Source: Amaranthus tricolor
Lineage: Eukaryota > Streptophyta > Magnoliopsida > Caryophyllales > Amaranthaceae
DNA: 64,000 bases
Assembly (NCBI RefSeq): GCF_026212465.1
Contig: NC_080058.1
Coordinates: 21,084,200-21,148,199, forward strand
Reading direction: 5' to 3'
Shown here: positions 23,491 through 36,600 of the stretch, one piece after another
Numbering within the stretch: position 1 is the first letter of the stretch
Layout of the letters: every line of letters begins with the position of its first letter
Made by a program: the position numbers and the translations under genes
The notes under the pieces: model-generated
Database searches by the model: none
What the model was told of the DNA's origin: nothing
Seen by the model: only the letters and a program-made list of their open reading frames with translations

Positions 23491-23647
23491 GTACGTACAT
23501 AATATTATTTTATATATACGAGCGAGAGTTTATTATTACAAAGAGATTATTGTTGATTATCTCTGATTATCATTGGATTAATCAGTTATTACATTGTATT
23601 ATTATTAGATTATTATAAGGATAAAACGGAAAAAGAAAAAAAAATAG

Positions 23648-23866
23648 AAGTATTTGCTGCGGTCACGGGCAAAACCGCAGCAAATAATACCCCACTTATT
23701 TACTGCGGTTTTGCCTCTCACCGCAACAAATAATGCTCTTATTTGCTGTGGTTCTTAACCGCAGCATTTAAAGTAGGACATTTGCTGCTATCACTATTGC
23801 TGGGGGCCAAAACCGCAGCAAAAAATGGCCAAAAAACCGCAGCAAATGAGGTTTTTTCCACTAGTG
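23648..23866 (+). repeat. CACTA-1 3' subterminal and terminal repeats
   Basis: Inverted pairs of TTTGCTGCGGT and ACCGCAGCAAAT, mirroring the 5' end, finish with TTTTTTCCACTAGTG at 23866. At least six motif copies occur in about 220 bp. The target duplication ATT follows. Confidence 0.87.
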
Positions 23867-26800
23867 ATTGTTCATTCATCATTGAACCTTGTTCATTGTT
23901 AATCGTACATTTTTCGTCGATCAACGATCCTAGTTCATTGTTCATATTTCATTTTTCACTAATCTTTGATCCTTGTTCATTGTTCATCATTCATTGATCA
24001 TTGATCCTTGTTTATTTTTTATCATTCATTGTTCGTTGATCATTCATCTGTGTTCATTGTTCATCATTCATCGTTCGATGTTCATTGTTCATAGTTCATC
24101 GTTCATAGTTCGTTGATCATTGATCATTGATCATTGTTCATTATTCATTTTTTATTGTTCATTATTCATGTTTTATTGTTCGTCGTTCATTGATCAATGA
24201 TTATTGATTCTTGTTCATTGTTCATCCTTCATTGTTCATTAATTAATGATCCTTTTTTATCGTTCATCATTCATGGTTCGTTGATCATTGATCTTTGTTA
24301 ATTGTTCATCATTCACTTTTCTTTGTTCATTGTTCACTATTCATTGTTCATTTTTATTGTTTATTATTCATCGTTTATTATAGCATTGATCATTGATTAT
24401 TATTCCTTGTTCATTGTACATCATCCATTGTTCATTGGTCATTGATCTGTGTTCATTGTTTATTGATCATTGATCAATGTTCATTGTTAATTACTCATTA
24501 TACATTGATCATTGATCCTTGTTCATTGTTCATCGTTGATTATTCATTGATCATTTATTCTTGTTCACTGTCCATCGTACGTTGTTCATTGATCATTGAT
24601 CCTTGTTTATTGTTCATCATTCATTGTTCATTTTTCAATGTTCATCATCATCGTTAATAGTTCAATTTTCATTGCCCATTGTTCATTGATCCTTGTTCAT
24701 TTTTCAGCATTCATTGTTCATTGATCATGGATCCTGGTTTATTGGTCATTATACATTATTCATTGTTCATTACTTATTGTGTATTGTTCATTGTTCATCG
24801 TAGCATTCATCATTCATTATTGTTCCCTGTTCATTATTCATCATTCATCTTTCAATGTTCATTAATCATTGATTCTTGTTCATTGTTCATCATTCATTGT
24901 TCATTTTTCAATGTTCATTAATCATCGTTACAAGTTCTTTGTTCAATGCTCATCGTTACTAGTTCATTGTTCAATGCTCATTGTTCATTGTTCATTGATC
25001 TTTGATTGTTGTTCATTATTTTTAATTCATTGTTTATTTTGCTATTTTCATTGTTCATTAATCATTGTTAATTATTCATTTTTCATTGTTCATGGATCAT
25101 TAATCATTGATTATTGATCCTTGTTCGTTGTTCACCATTCATTGTTCATTGATGATTGATTCTAGTTTATTGTTGATCATTCATTATTCAATGATCATTG
25201 ATCCTTGTTCATTGTTCATCATTCATCGTTCGTTGTTAATTGTTCATTGTTCATTGTTCATCGTTCATAGTTCATTGTTCATCGCTCATTGTTCATTGAT
25301 CATTGATCCTTGTTCATTGTTCATTTTTCAATGTTCATCATTCATCGTTAGTAGTTCATTTTTCATTGCTCATTGTTCATTGTTCATTGATCCTTGTTCA
25401 CTGCTCATTGATCTTTGATTGTTGTTCATTATTCATAATTCATTGTTCATTATTCTATTTTCATTGTTCATTGTTCATTATTAATTATTCATTTTTTTTC
25501 TTTATGGTTCATTAATTATTGAATATTGATCCTTGTTCATAGTTCATCATTCATTGTTCATTGATCATTGATCCTAATTTATTGTTCATCATTCATTATT
25601 CATTGATCATTGATCCTTGTTCATGGTTCATCATTCATCGTTCATTGTTCATTGTTTATTGTTCATCGTTCATAGTTCATTGTTCAACGCTCATTGTTGA
25701 TTGTTCATTGATCCTTGTTCAATTATCATTGATCCATGTTCATTATTCATCACTCATTGTTCATTATTCAATGTTCATTGTATATTGTTTATTGTTTATT
25801 GTTCTTTATTCATTGTTCATAACTTATTATGTATTGTTCATTGTTCATCGTAGCATTGATCATTGATTATTGTTCCTTGTTCATTTTTCAACATTCATCT
25901 CTCATTGTTGATTGATCATTGATCATTGATCATTGATCCTTGTTGATTGTTCATCATTCATTGTTCATCGTTCATAATTCATTGTTCATTGTCCATTATT
26001 GAATGTTTATTGTTCATTATTCAATGATTATTGATTATTGATCCTTGTTCATTGTTCATCATTCATTGTTCATTGATAATTGATCCTTGTTCATAGTACA
26101 TCATTCATTGTTCTTTGAACATTGATCTTTGTTCATTGCTCGTTGTTCACCATTCGTTGTTTAATGTTCCACTGTTCTTTCTTTATTGATCAACTATCCT
26201 TTTTCATTGTTCATCGTTTAATTTTCATTGATCATTGATCCTTGTTCATTGTTCATCATTCATTGTTCATCGCTCATTATTCATTGATCAAATATCTTTT
26301 TTTCATTGTTTATTGATCATTGATCCTTGTTCATTGTTCATCCATCATTGTTAACTGATCAATGTTCGTTGTTCATTGTTCATTGTTCATCGCTAATTGT
26401 TCATTGTTATTGTTTATTGATCATTGAGTAATGATTCTTGTTCATTGTTCATCATTGATTGTTAATTGATAATTTATGCTTATTCATAGTTCAACATTCA
26501 TTGTTAATAGATCCTTGATCCTTGTTCATTGCTCGTTGTTCATCATTCGTTGTTCAATGTTCCGTTGTTAATTGTTCATTATTCATTTATCAACTATCCT
26601 TCTTCATTGTTCATCGTTCTTTTTTCATTGATCAATTATCCTTGTTCATTGTTCATCCTTCATTGTTAATTGATCAGTAATGATTCTTGTTCATTGTCCA
26701 TAATTCATTGTTTATTGTTTATTGTTAATGATTCATTTTTCATTTTTCATTGTTCATTGATCATAGATTATTGATCCTTGTTCATTATTCATCATTCATT

Positions 26801-28269
26801 GTTCAATGATAATTAATTCCTTTTTATAGTTCATCATTCATTGTTCATTGATCATTGATCCTCCTTCATTCCTCGTCATCATTCGTTGTTTAATGTTCCA
26901 CTGTTCTTTCTTTATTGATCCTTGTTCATTGTTCATTGTTCATCGCAAATTGTTCATTGTTCATTGTTCATTGTTATTTTTCATTGATCATTGATTAATG
27001 ATTCTTGCTTATTGTTCATCATTCATTCTTCATTGATAATTTATCCTTGTTCATTGTTAAACATTCATTGTTAATAGATCATGGATCCATGTTCATCATT
27101 CGTTGTTCAATGTTCTGTTGTTAATTGTTCATTATTCATTTATCAACTATCTTTCGTCATTGTTCATCGTTCATTTTTCATTGATCATTGATCCTTGTTC
27201 ATTGTTCATCATTCATTGTTCTTCGCTCATTATTCATTGATCAAATATCTTTGTTCATTGTTTATTGATCATTGATCCTTGTTCATTGTTCATCCATCAT
27301 TGTTAATTGATCAGTGATCCTTATTCTTTGTTCATTGTTCATCATTCATTGTTCATTGTTCATCGCTAATTATTCATCATTCGTTGTTCAATGTTCCATT
27401 GTTAATTGTTCATTATTCATTAATCGACTATCGTTCTTCATTGTTCATCGTTCATTTTTCATTAATCATTGATCTTTGTTCATTATTCATCATTCATTGT
27501 TCATCGCTCATTGTATTTTGATCAAATATCCTTCTTCATCGTTCATTGTTCATTGTTCATTGTTCATTATTTATTGATCATTGATCCTTGTTCATCAATC
27601 ATTGTTAATTGATCAATGATCGTTGTTCATAGTTTATCATTCATTTTTCATTCTTCATTGTTAATTGTTAATCATACATTTTTCATCGATCATTGATCCT
27701 TGTTCATTGTTCATGATTTATTGTTCATTGATCATTGATCGTTGTTCACTTTTTATTGATCTTTAATTTTTTGCTCATTACTCATCATTCATTGTTCATT
27801 ATTATATTTTCATTGTTCGTTGTTCATTGTTCATTTTTCATTATTCATTTTTTATAGTTCATTGGTTTTGATCAATGATACTTGTTCATTATTCATAATT
27901 CATTATTCTTTTATTATTAATCCTTGTTCATTGTTCCTCGTTCATTGTTCATTGATCATTGATCGTTGTTCATGGTTCATCGTACATTTAACGTCGATCA
28001 ATGATCCTAGTTCATTGTTCATATTTCATTTTTCATTGATTATTGATCCTTGTTCATTGATCATCGATTATTGATGCTTCTTCATTGTTCGTCATTCATT
28101 GATCATTGATCCTTGTTTATTTTTTCATCATTCATTGTTCATTGATCATTCATCCTTGTTCATTGTTCATCATTCATCGTTCATTGTTTATTCTTCATTT
28201 TTCATCGTTCATAATTCGTTGATCATTGATCATCGTTCATTTTTCATTATTCATCGTTTATTGTTCATT
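23867..28269 (+). repeat. Heptanucleotide tandem array, block 2
   Basis: 4.4 kb of TTCATTG-type heptamers between CACTA-1 and CACTA-3. Open frames of 60-100 codons on the plus strand all encode the 7-residue pattern SLFIVHC / SLIIDPC produced by the 21-bp (3 x 7) coding period. Long-range order is visible: the CGTACATTT...ATCCTAG segment occurs at 23904 and 27981 and again at 63761. No other feature is seen. Confidence 0.93.
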
Positions 28270-28440
28270 CACAACTACAAAAAAGGGAAAAGGGAACATG
28301 TATAAAGAGAACTCCTAAATAGAAAAGAGATCTCTTACACCAAAGAAAACAATGTTTTAACATAGCAGTTCTCTTTGTTAATCTCTTTGTCCCACACCTC
28401 GACCAAAGAGAACTCCTTAATTTCCTAGTAGTTCTCTTAA
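28270..28440 (+). repeat. CACTA-3 5' terminal and subterminal repeats
   Basis: The terminal motif is followed by several direct and inverted copies of AAAGAGAACTCC / GTTCTCTTTG. The same motif fills the 3' end at 38390-38713. These replace the TTTGCTGCGGT motif of the other family and presumably bind a different TnpA-like protein. Confidence 0.8.
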
Positions 28441-30446
28441 TTTTTCTTATAAATTTCACTCCAAAAAACCTCCAAATTGAAAATAATATGAAAATTCATT
28501 TTGTCACAAAGAATATGCAATTGAACCACCATTCATACCACTGTCCCTAGCTCTCTTCGACAACCTTTTTTCCTCCAAAATTAGTCTTCAAAAATTCTTC
28601 AAATTATCAATAATCGCTACTATCATCAACAAATGTCAGTAGTTCGACGCGATTATACTCACGAACACCATTGACTTCTCGATCTAGGGTTCGTTGTAAG
28701 CGATATAATCATTATCAAATCGGCGATCAATACAAGAAAAAGCATTTTTAGCAATAAGTTTTAGTAACGACTATATATTTTCCGTTGCAAAAAATACAAG
28801 TTGTTGCGAAATTTGTTGTTACTGCTAAATAATCGTTGCCACAAGAAAAAAATTAACTTCCCCACCACTTAAAATAATTTTTCGATATAACTTTATTTTT
28901 TGCAACGAAAAATTTAATTGTTAAAATTAAATAAATAATTCGTAACTATATATATCATTGCAAAAAATAATTAATATACAGATATAACAAAGTCGTTGCA
29001 AATCTCTAACTAATAATTTTTAGAAACGATTCCGATCCCTTTGTCTTAAAACGCGCATATTTCTTTTTTCATTTCCCTCTCAAATCAGCCCTAAATCCCA
29101 TTCCCTCTCAAACAAAGTGAATATCTATTTAACTCACAAACCCACGCACGGTTGGTAAAACCGCATTCCTTCTGCACACCGGAGCTTCTGCCGCCTTCTG
29201 CACACTGGAGCTTCTGCCGCCTTCTACACACCGGGACTCTTACCGCCACGCCGTAGCGATCATATCCACGGCTGGTAATTTTTTTTTGCTTTTTGTTTTT
29301 TCTTTGAATTTCTGGGTTCACGATTGTAAAGCAATAGTTTTTCAATTTATGGGTTGTTCTTGTTCTTGTTCATGTTCTTGTTTCTTTTTCTTTTTCTTGT
29401 TCTTTGATTTCTAGGTTGTTTTTATCCTTTCAATTTTTGGGTTATAGATTAAACCCACAACTGGTAATCTTTGTGAAATTTATGTGATTGATTTTGTGAA
29501 ATTTATGCAATTTAGATCATTTTGAGAGTAATTTGATTGGAAAAACTGTTAGGGTTTATGTTTAGGGTCTGTGTTTAACTCAAATGAGATTTTATTTGTT
29601 TAGGGCCTTTAATGGTCTTGTGTTTGTGATGGAATCATTCTTGTTGTTCTGCGGTATGGTTTACTGATAACTTCATTGCTTGCTCCATTTTTATTGCTTT
29701 TTGTTTGCTGAACATTTCAGTCTCTAATGTCCTAATTGAATTGTGCTACCTTAATTTCATATCATATTAATTAGGATTTGGATTGTTGAATGGCAGTGGA
29801 ATAGAATACAGTTTTCAATTAGGTTTTCCTCTGGTATTGTTTGCCTCAAAATCTAATCCGTGAAACTGAATAGCAAAGATGATGATAACCTTGTACTTGT
29901 ACTTATGTGTAGATACGATGTGGGCATGTATCATTGTAGCTTGTTCTTGTACTTATGTCCTTTTCTACTTGCGTGGTTATTAAATATGTATATTTTGTTT
30001 ACACTTTCCTTCATTGTCATGGAAATAGGGAGTTTTTGTTACAAATTCACGAACTCTGGTTTTGGCAACTACTTTTTTTGTTGTTAAAAACGACTTTTCT
30101 TGTAGTGTCGATTGTCAACTTTCTTGAGGTAAGATTCTTTAATTGTCCATGAATTGTTCAATTCAAAGCAAGAATTCTGGCATCGGTTATTTATATCAAT
30201 TGTTTTTTCAATCTGTACAATATGAATTGTTCAAGTTTATTTATTGAATTGTTTGTTCTAGCCTAATTATAACATGCCATAACTTAGCAGCTAGTATTGC
30301 CTAGCTAATGACCGACATGATAACAAAGTAGTCATATGCCTTTTCTTTGTTAATTAATTCTTCTTGTAGTTTATATGAATGCATGAGATAATCATGGAAT
30401 ATTTTTCTTTTCCTTTACATTGTGTTTAATTTTTTGCTGCATAGAA
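28441..30446 (+). other. CACTA-3 leader, no gene; contains short repeats
   Basis: About 2 kb of AT-rich non-coding sequence with T-rich intron-like tracts ending at an acceptor just before the TNP2 start (CTGCATAG at 30443). At 28740-29030 there is a patch with CGTTGCAA and GTTGCGAA words repeated in both orientations, looking like a small non-autonomous insertion. A GC-richer segment at 29140-29260 holds a 26-bp triplicate. The minus-strand open frame at 29091-29345 crosses that triplicate and is not credible. Confidence 0.5.
29168..29245 (+). repeat. 26-bp tandem triplicate
   Basis: Three adjacent units beginning at 29168, 29194 and 29220, each containing CTTCT-CACACCGG and CTTCTGCCGC, with the third unit more diverged. 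It is an island of higher GC in the CACTA-3 leader. Confidence 0.85.
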
Positions 30447-33400
30447 ATGGATCGTAGTTGGATATCAACAACAAAGCCGGGTGACCCTAAATATCTAGCG
30501 GGTGTTACACAATTTGTAAACTTTGCTGTTAAGAATAGTCAATTGGGTTCTAAATTACCCTGTCCGTGTTATATGTGTCATAACTTAATGCATCATAGAG
30601 TTGATGAAATTCTCAAACAATTAAATAAATGGGCATTTGATAGAACATATACCCGTTGGATATGTCATGGTGAACAAAAGGAAATATCTTCAACAAGTAG
30701 TAGTACTAGACATGATGTGCCAGAAGATTATATGGATGAGGGTGATAGACTAGATGACCTGTTACATGAAGCTGCTAGTAGTGCTCCTGAAAAACCAGAA
30801 ATATTTGAGAGTTTGGTTCATGATTCTGAAACACCCCTGTATGCTGGCGGTAAGCATTAAAAACTATCTAGTGTACTTAGGGTATATAATATGAAAGCAA
30901 GAAATGGTTGAAGTGATAAGAGTTTTACTCAACTACTTGAATTTTTGAAAGAGTTACTTCTTGATGATAATGTCCTTCCTAAGGGAACTTATGAGGCGAA
31001 AACAATATTATGCAAAATGGGTTTGCAATATGAAAAAATACATGCTTGTCCTAAAGATTGCATATTATTTAGAAATGAGCATGAATCGTTGAAGACTTGC
31101 CCGGTATGCAATGCCTCACGGTACAAGAAAAAGGAAGGAGTGCCAGCTAAGGTTTTATGGTACTTTCCAATCATGCCAAGATTTAAAACACTATTCTCAA
31201 ATGCAGAGGATGCTAAAAATTTGACATGGCATAAGAATGGTCGACTTGATGATGGGAAACTTAGGCACCCAGCCGACTCCCCTCAATGGAGGTTAATTGA
31301 TGATAAATTTAAGAACTTTAAGAAAGAAGAACGTAACCTACGCCTAGCCTTGTCTACTGATGGTATGAATCCGTTTGGCTCTCTAAGCAGCACCCATAGT
31401 ACTTGGCCGGTAATTTTAGTGACTTACAACTTACCTCCTGAGTTGTGCATGAAAGGAAAGTAAATGATGTTGTCAATGATAATTTCTGGGCCAAAGCAAC
31501 CAGGAAATGACATCGATGTTTACCTAACTCCTCTAGTTGAGGATTTGATATTGTTGTGGGAAAAAGGTGTAGACGTTTATGATGCACATCGAAATAAAAA
31601 TTTCAATTTGCGGGCATTATTGTTCACTAACATTAAAGATTATCCAGCTTATGGCAATCTCTCAGGATATACGGTCAAAAGGAAAAACAACTTGCCCTAT
31701 ATGTGAGGATGGTACCGAAGGGAAGTGGTTATCAACATCTGGTAAAATGGTTTTTATGGAATATTGTCACTACCTTCCAAAAGATCATCCTTATCGTAAG
31801 CAAAAAAAGGTTTTTAATGGAGAACAAGTATTTGAGAAACGTCCAAAGATCTTGATTGGTGAACAAGTGTTTGAAAAGGTGAAAGACATCCAAATTACAT
31901 TTGGTAAGAAAAAGGAACACAAAGATGCAATTCCTTCGAAGGGGTACAAGAAGTTTTCAATATTATGGCGTCTACCTTATTGGATATTCCTCTTTGTGAG
32001 GCATTTTCTTGATGTGATGCACATTGAGAAGAATGTGTGTGATAGTGTAATTGGTACTTTGTTGAACATCCCCGGTAAGACAAAAGACGGAGTTAAAGCT
32101 AGAGTAGACTTGAAGGAACTTGGAATTAGAGAAGAACTCCATGTCGTTGAGGTGAATAATAAGAAAAGAAAATATCTACCTCCGGCAGCTCATACGTTAT
32201 CTAGAAAAGAGAAAATTGAATTTTGTGAAAGTTGGCCGGAGTTAAAGTTCCCGAGGGTTATTCTTCTAATATTCGTAACCTTGTGTCAATGGAAAATTTG
32301 ATGCTTGTGGGTCTTATGTCTCATAATTGTCATGTTTTGATGCAACATCTTTTACCAGTGGCCATTCGTTCTATTTTACCTAAAAAAGTTCGTTATGCGA
32401 TCATTAGGCTTTGTTCTTTTTTCAATTTTATATACAATAAGGTAATTGATCTTACTGACTTGGATATTTGGGAGAAGGAGATTGTCATTATTCTTTGCCA
32501 ATTACAAATGTACTTTCCTCCATCTTTCTTTGATGTTATGGTTCATCTAACTGTTCACTTAGTTATGGAGATAAAACTTTGTGGTCAAGTGTATTTAAGA
32601 AATCAGTGGGCTTTTGAAAGACAAATGAAAACATACATGGGATATGTAAAGAATGCTTATCGACCTAAAGCATGCATTGCCGAGCGACATCTTTATGATG
32701 ATGTGATGGCATATTGCAACAAATATTTGAAGAATGTGAAGATGGTCGGGATTCCTGAGTCTCGACATTGTGGATGACTTGATGGGAAAGAGACTATAGG
32801 TATGACACAACTCGATATGTCTCCTGATAAACTGCATATGGCACATACATATATTCTCCATAATGAAGATGAAGTGGTACCATATATTGGAAAACACATG
32901 GCTCACTTGAGAAAGAATCGACGTAAGGTAGCTGAAAAGGCTTTAACCATTGAGCATAATAAAACATTTTCTAAATGGTTTAAAGATCAAGTGATGAATG
33001 AACTCAAGGATTCCTTAAACTCTATTTCCAATCGACTCAAGAGTTTAGCATATGGACCACATTTCAATTCCTCCTTTTATGCAGCATATGTTATTAATGG
33101 CTGCACATTCTACACTAGATCCCAAGATGAAATCAGTACTATGCAAAATAGTGGGGTGACTGTTGAAGCTGAAGCTATGCATTTTTCTAGTGCTAAAGAC
33201 AAACGCCCAATCTACAGCAAGATGCAATATTATGGAGTAATTGAAGAGATATGAGAGCTGCATTACTTTGATTTTTCAGTTCCTCTTTTTGGGTGCAATT
33301 GGGTTGACAACAAGAGCGCTGTAACAGATGATGTAGGTTGTACATTGGTTAATTTAAGCAAAATTGGTCATAAGGAAGATCCGTTCGTACTAGCAAGTCA

Positions 33401-33560
33401 AGTAAAACAAGTGTTTTATATGACGGACCCAAGTGACAAAAGGATGTCTGCGGTTATAACACCAAGGTCTATACGGGAAGACCATGACGAAGGGATTTGG
33501 GTTGAAGAAAAAAGCATTGAGGGAAAATCCCAAAAGCGTCGTCATACATCAAAAACTTAA
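30447..33560 (+). pseudogene. CACTA-3 TNP2-like transposase, broken
   Basis: The start MDRSW at 30447 follows a splice acceptor. Domains: Transpos_assoc (30447-30680), Transposase_21 (about 30980-31800, with HACPKDC, CPVCN, STDGMNPFG, SGPKQPGNDIDVYL), HFLDVMHIEKNVCD near 31995, DUF4218 (about 32230-32650), a linker, and DUF4216 (about 33190-33440, YYGVIEEI then FVLASQVKQVFY). Breaks: stops at 30858-30860, 31461-31463, 32775-32777 and 33252-33254, and frameshifts near 31690 and 32250. Domain coverage is more complete than in CACTA-1, whose DUF4218-DUF4216 linker is shortened. Confidence 0.88.
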
Positions 33561-33694
33561 GAAGATTGAGGTTTGTTTTATTAATTAGAATTTTATTGGT
33601 TACATATACACTCAATGGTATACCTATTTTTATTTTTAAGTCCTTAATGTTTTTTACCCGAATTCTATCAAATCGTTTTACTCTGTGTAGGCTA

Positions 33695-36600
33695 ATGGCA
33701 AATAAGAAGAAATCTATACCTGCTAAGCGAGTACGTGATGATGAAACAACTGATGAGAGTGATAGTGATGATGGTGATCACAAGGGTCGTACTGTACTTG
33801 CAAAGGTTGGGAAGGCTATTCATGAAGGCCAGAAAATCAAGTTGGAATGGACTAAGAAACCTGAAATTCCATGTGGTGAACACAAAACTACCTTCTGCTC
33901 ATACATAGGTATTATTGCTCGTGAAAGAGTCAATATTAATTACAAGCACTGGTCTGATCTTCCAGAACAACTCCTTGACGAAGTGTATGAATTCATAGCT
34001 GTAAGTATAATTACATTCATAATGTTATTTGAAATATTTTATTACAGTTAGAACCTTCAATTTTCATGTTATAATTAGTTCTTTAAATTTGAATATTACA
34101 GAAGGGATTTGTGGTACTCAAACATCGTAAAAATTGGAATTTGTCACGAGTTGAAACTCGTTGGAGAGCTTAGAAAGCTAAATTAAGGAAGATTAGTTGT
34201 ATAGATCTACAGGCAACATAAGAGAAAAGCCACCAAAGGCTTATCCGTGGATACTTCAAATAGATTGGGACAAATTCATCAAGTATTGTACATCCAAGGA
34301 GTTCAAGGTTAGCTTTTGTATATATCAATATAACAGAACTTGTGAATTTATGTCAGTAAGTAAAGTGAATAAATAGATGATTAACACTAAAGTGGATAGC
34401 TAGTTCTGATATTTTAAGAACTAGTGAATAAGTAGTGAATATACGACAGTAACTTTAGGATAAATTGCATTTGACAATAATATGCATGATGATTAGTGTT
34501 TTTTGTACAATTAACTCGATCCACTTTAGTTTTATTTCTATAGTTTACTCAATACATTTGATAACGAAGTTTATAGTCATATGTATTAAGTGATTTATAC
34601 TTTTGGCGAAGCAATTGAGCGAAACTAATAGAAAAAAGGCAAATTTGAAGACATCTGGCTATCGAGGAGGGTGACTTGGGTGTCAACATTTTGAGAAAGA
34701 GCTTGTAAGTCTCACTTTTTTCCACAAAAAAACAAGCTGATTTAACTTGTTGAAATCAAACAACTATTTAATACTATTTTCTCCAAATGTAGGAAAAAGA
34801 GCTAGATGAACAAGGGGTTCATCTTGATCAAGTTCCTAGGCATTAGACTTGGATAAGAGCTCATTCTCATGTGAAAGACGGAGGTATTACCTTGAAGAAT
34901 CGATCCGATTTAGCAATTGCTAAGGAATTTGTAAGAGCTAAACCCATTGCAATTTTGCTAAATGTTATGTCAACACCAATTTTTCACAATGCATTTTATT
35001 TTTGTTTGTTGATGTTAGCAAGCATTGGAAGCTCAACAAAATAACGGAGAGATAGTTGCTGAAGGAAGAAATGACATTTTAGCAAAAGTTATTACGAAAA
35101 AAGAGCATGGTGGTTGTGTAAGAGCCGTTGGATCAGGCATAACAAATAAGGAGTACTTTGGCTTCAACAAACTAGCACCACCTAAAGAATTACACTCTGT
35201 AATCAATTGTATACACACAAAAACGATGGGCATGGAGAAAAAGCAGAATTATATGATGTCTTTTATAATGACGTGCTGTCAATTGAATCAGGAGCAATTG
35301 TGTGACTTCATGAAAACATTTAGTGATTGTGTTGGCCAGGGAATGGGTGGTGGTAGGATTTTGGGTCTAATTCCTATCTTAGTGATTCTACTGGACAAAA
35401 AGAAAAAAGTGGTAATGGTGGAAAAGGATCAAGTTTTATGCCATTTGCAAGTTTAGGAGTTCAAGATGTGCAATTTGAACTTGTGACTAGTAGTGGTGGT
35501 GACATTGTTGACAATGAAGCAAGGAAAGAATTTATTACAAATGAAGAGCATGATAATAGTGAGGAGCATGGATTTGAAAAGGAATAGGTTCATGAACCAG
35601 GTATAAAAGATCGTCATACTAACATTGATGATTGTGAACCATATGCTGTTCAATTGCCTGATTCCGAAGCGCAACCCACACCTTACAATTTTCAAACTTC
35701 TCCTTTTATTGAGTTATATCATTATCATGAGAGTTTTACTTAGATTAAATAAATATGTTACTTTGTATTATAATGATAGATTAAATTTTTAATAATTTTA
35801 AACTACTAATTTTATATGATTATAAATGTTTCATGATGAATAGGGATGGAATGATTGTTACTTGGGGCTAGAGGGAGATAAAGGGATAGATATTGTTGCC
35901 ATGGTACAGGTTTATATAACGAAAGCAACAGAAATTGTGAAGAATCATGGGGCCCCTATGCCAAGTGGTCGTTATCGAGTCAATATTCAGACGGATATCA
36001 AGCCTAGAGCACTTTTGCCATATCCTAATGCGGAAATGACACTAGTTTGTCAAGCTTAGAAATCTTTTATTCCTTGGCCGTGTCACTTCATTTTCCCATT
36101 TCCCAGTGTAAGTACTCCTTAGTAGCATGGTATAAGTTTGTAGACATAATTCATATTATGTTTTGCAAACTAATTGTTATTATCTCCTTGTTTTCAAATT
36201 AAGGATGCACAGAAGCAAGATGCAAACAATTCCATCTCAGCATCTCAAAATTCACCTTCATCCTATTTTCAAACTAAGGACGCATCTGCATAGCAAGATG
36301 ATGGAAACAAACTCATCTCACCATCTCCGAAATCACCTTCATCAATTTCATCATCAAATCAGAAGTACCAAATCACTGATAAAGATCGTGCCAAGCTGAC
36401 CACAAACATGGTAAAAAGTTTTAAGTTTGAAGATTTAGCAATGAGAAAAAGTGAAGAACAAATCACTATAGAAATACCACACTTTGTGTTCCGCAATAAG
36501 CATACTGTTGACATTGATTACATAGACATGCTTGATTGGTGTTATCAACAAGAAGTAGGAGTAGCGCACCTTTCAATTTTTATGAAGTCAGTAACTTAAA

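Noticed and set aside
29091..29345. 84-codon minus-strand frame
   Set aside because: It crosses the 26-bp triplicate in the CACTA-3 leader; no domain and no conserved counterpart.
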